Positions 63,755 to 64,000 of a stretch of 64,000 bases of DNA are shown one piece after another (within the stretch, counting starts at the first letter, position 1; each line of letters begins with the position of its first letter). Below the pieces are notes generated by a model, which worked only from the letters and a program-made list of their open reading frames with translations, searched no databases and was not told the DNA's origin. Made by a program: the position numbers and the translations under genes. Location: positions 225,834-289,833 of the forward strand of contig CABJAW010000004.1 of the NCBI GenBank assembly GCA_902363665.1, written 5' to 3'. The DNA is from Lachnospiraceae bacterium. Lineage in GTDB: Bacteria > Bacillota > Clostridia > Lachnospirales > Lachnospiraceae.

Positions 63755-63928
63755 ATCAGAGTTGCTCCGGTAGAGAGATAACAGAGAAACAACTTAAGAA
63801 CCTTGATAACTGAACAGTGAAACAACCTTGAAAATTCTTAAAAAGTTTTATTTTTAAGGAACTGACCTTTAAAAACAGTAAAAAAGGAATGAATAGCCAA
63901 GTAGTTATTCTGACCGAATCAAACACAT

Positions 63929-64000
<72 letters not shown>

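Overview
The window comes from a spore-forming Clostridia genome, most likely Lachnospiraceae. The rRNA leader and the first 70 or so bases of 16S rRNA at the right edge, the cwlD and spmB sporulation genes, the T-box leaders, the sua5-ywlE-rpiB-upp gene order and the TTGACA/17 bp promoters all fit. Most of it is housekeeping DNA of about 50% G+C; roughly 25.0-43.4 kb is visibly more A+T-rich and mosaic.

Layout: (1) 1-6.3 kb: the end of cwlD, a NYN/LOTUS protein, a MATE exporter, a convergent PatB-type aminotransferase, a truncated M55 peptidase and an M42 aminopeptidase. (2) 6.5-13.7 kb: a complete trpEGDCFBA operon behind a Trp T-box, closed by a terminator. (3) 13.7-17.6 kb: an S1-domain protein, then sua5, a degenerate low-molecular-weight phosphatase, rpiB and upp. 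(4) 18.0-22.7 kb: a large repeat-rich adhesin. (5) 22.8-45 kb: the accessory island. It holds spmB, a response-regulator remnant, a LytTR response regulator and a GHKL histidine kinase in one operon with a 45-residue Cys-Cys-Ser-ending precursor peptide and a LanM lanthipeptide synthetase, a 2194-residue DNRLRE/RHS polymorphic-toxin protein, IS200 and intron remnants, an orphan RHS tip, a string of small immunity-like genes, and an Ig-like surface protein. (6) 45-64 kb: DUF1622, DegV, a DUF885 lipoprotein, T-box-metG, a second MATE, an M18 aminopeptidase, DUF1538 with a tandem PII protein, a MutS-like ATPase, galK, an FGGY kinase, an XRE regulator, and rRNA promoters leading into 16S rRNA.

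The main result is a candidate regulatory circuit. Three promoters, upstream of the LytTR/GHKL/lanthipeptide operon, the RHS gene and the Ig-like surface gene, share one layout: two CGGACACTT-like half-sites exactly 21 bp apart, then exactly 33 bp from the start of the second half-site to a TATAGT/TACAAT -10 preceded by TGTGG or TATGG, with no good -35. That is the arrangement expected for activation by a LytTR regulator. The operon has an AgrC-like sensor and a LytTR regulator but a LanM and a tiny peptide where AgrB/AgrD would be. I infer that a lanthionine-containing peptide may be the signal controlling RHS toxin deployment. The regulator is interrupted by one extra A in a nine-A run between its receiver and DNA-binding domains, so it may be phase-variable or inactive.

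A second theme is dispersed short repeats: a MITE-like family with 18 bp terminal inverted repeats, and a 23 bp imperfect palindrome present at least eight times, often just upstream of start codons.
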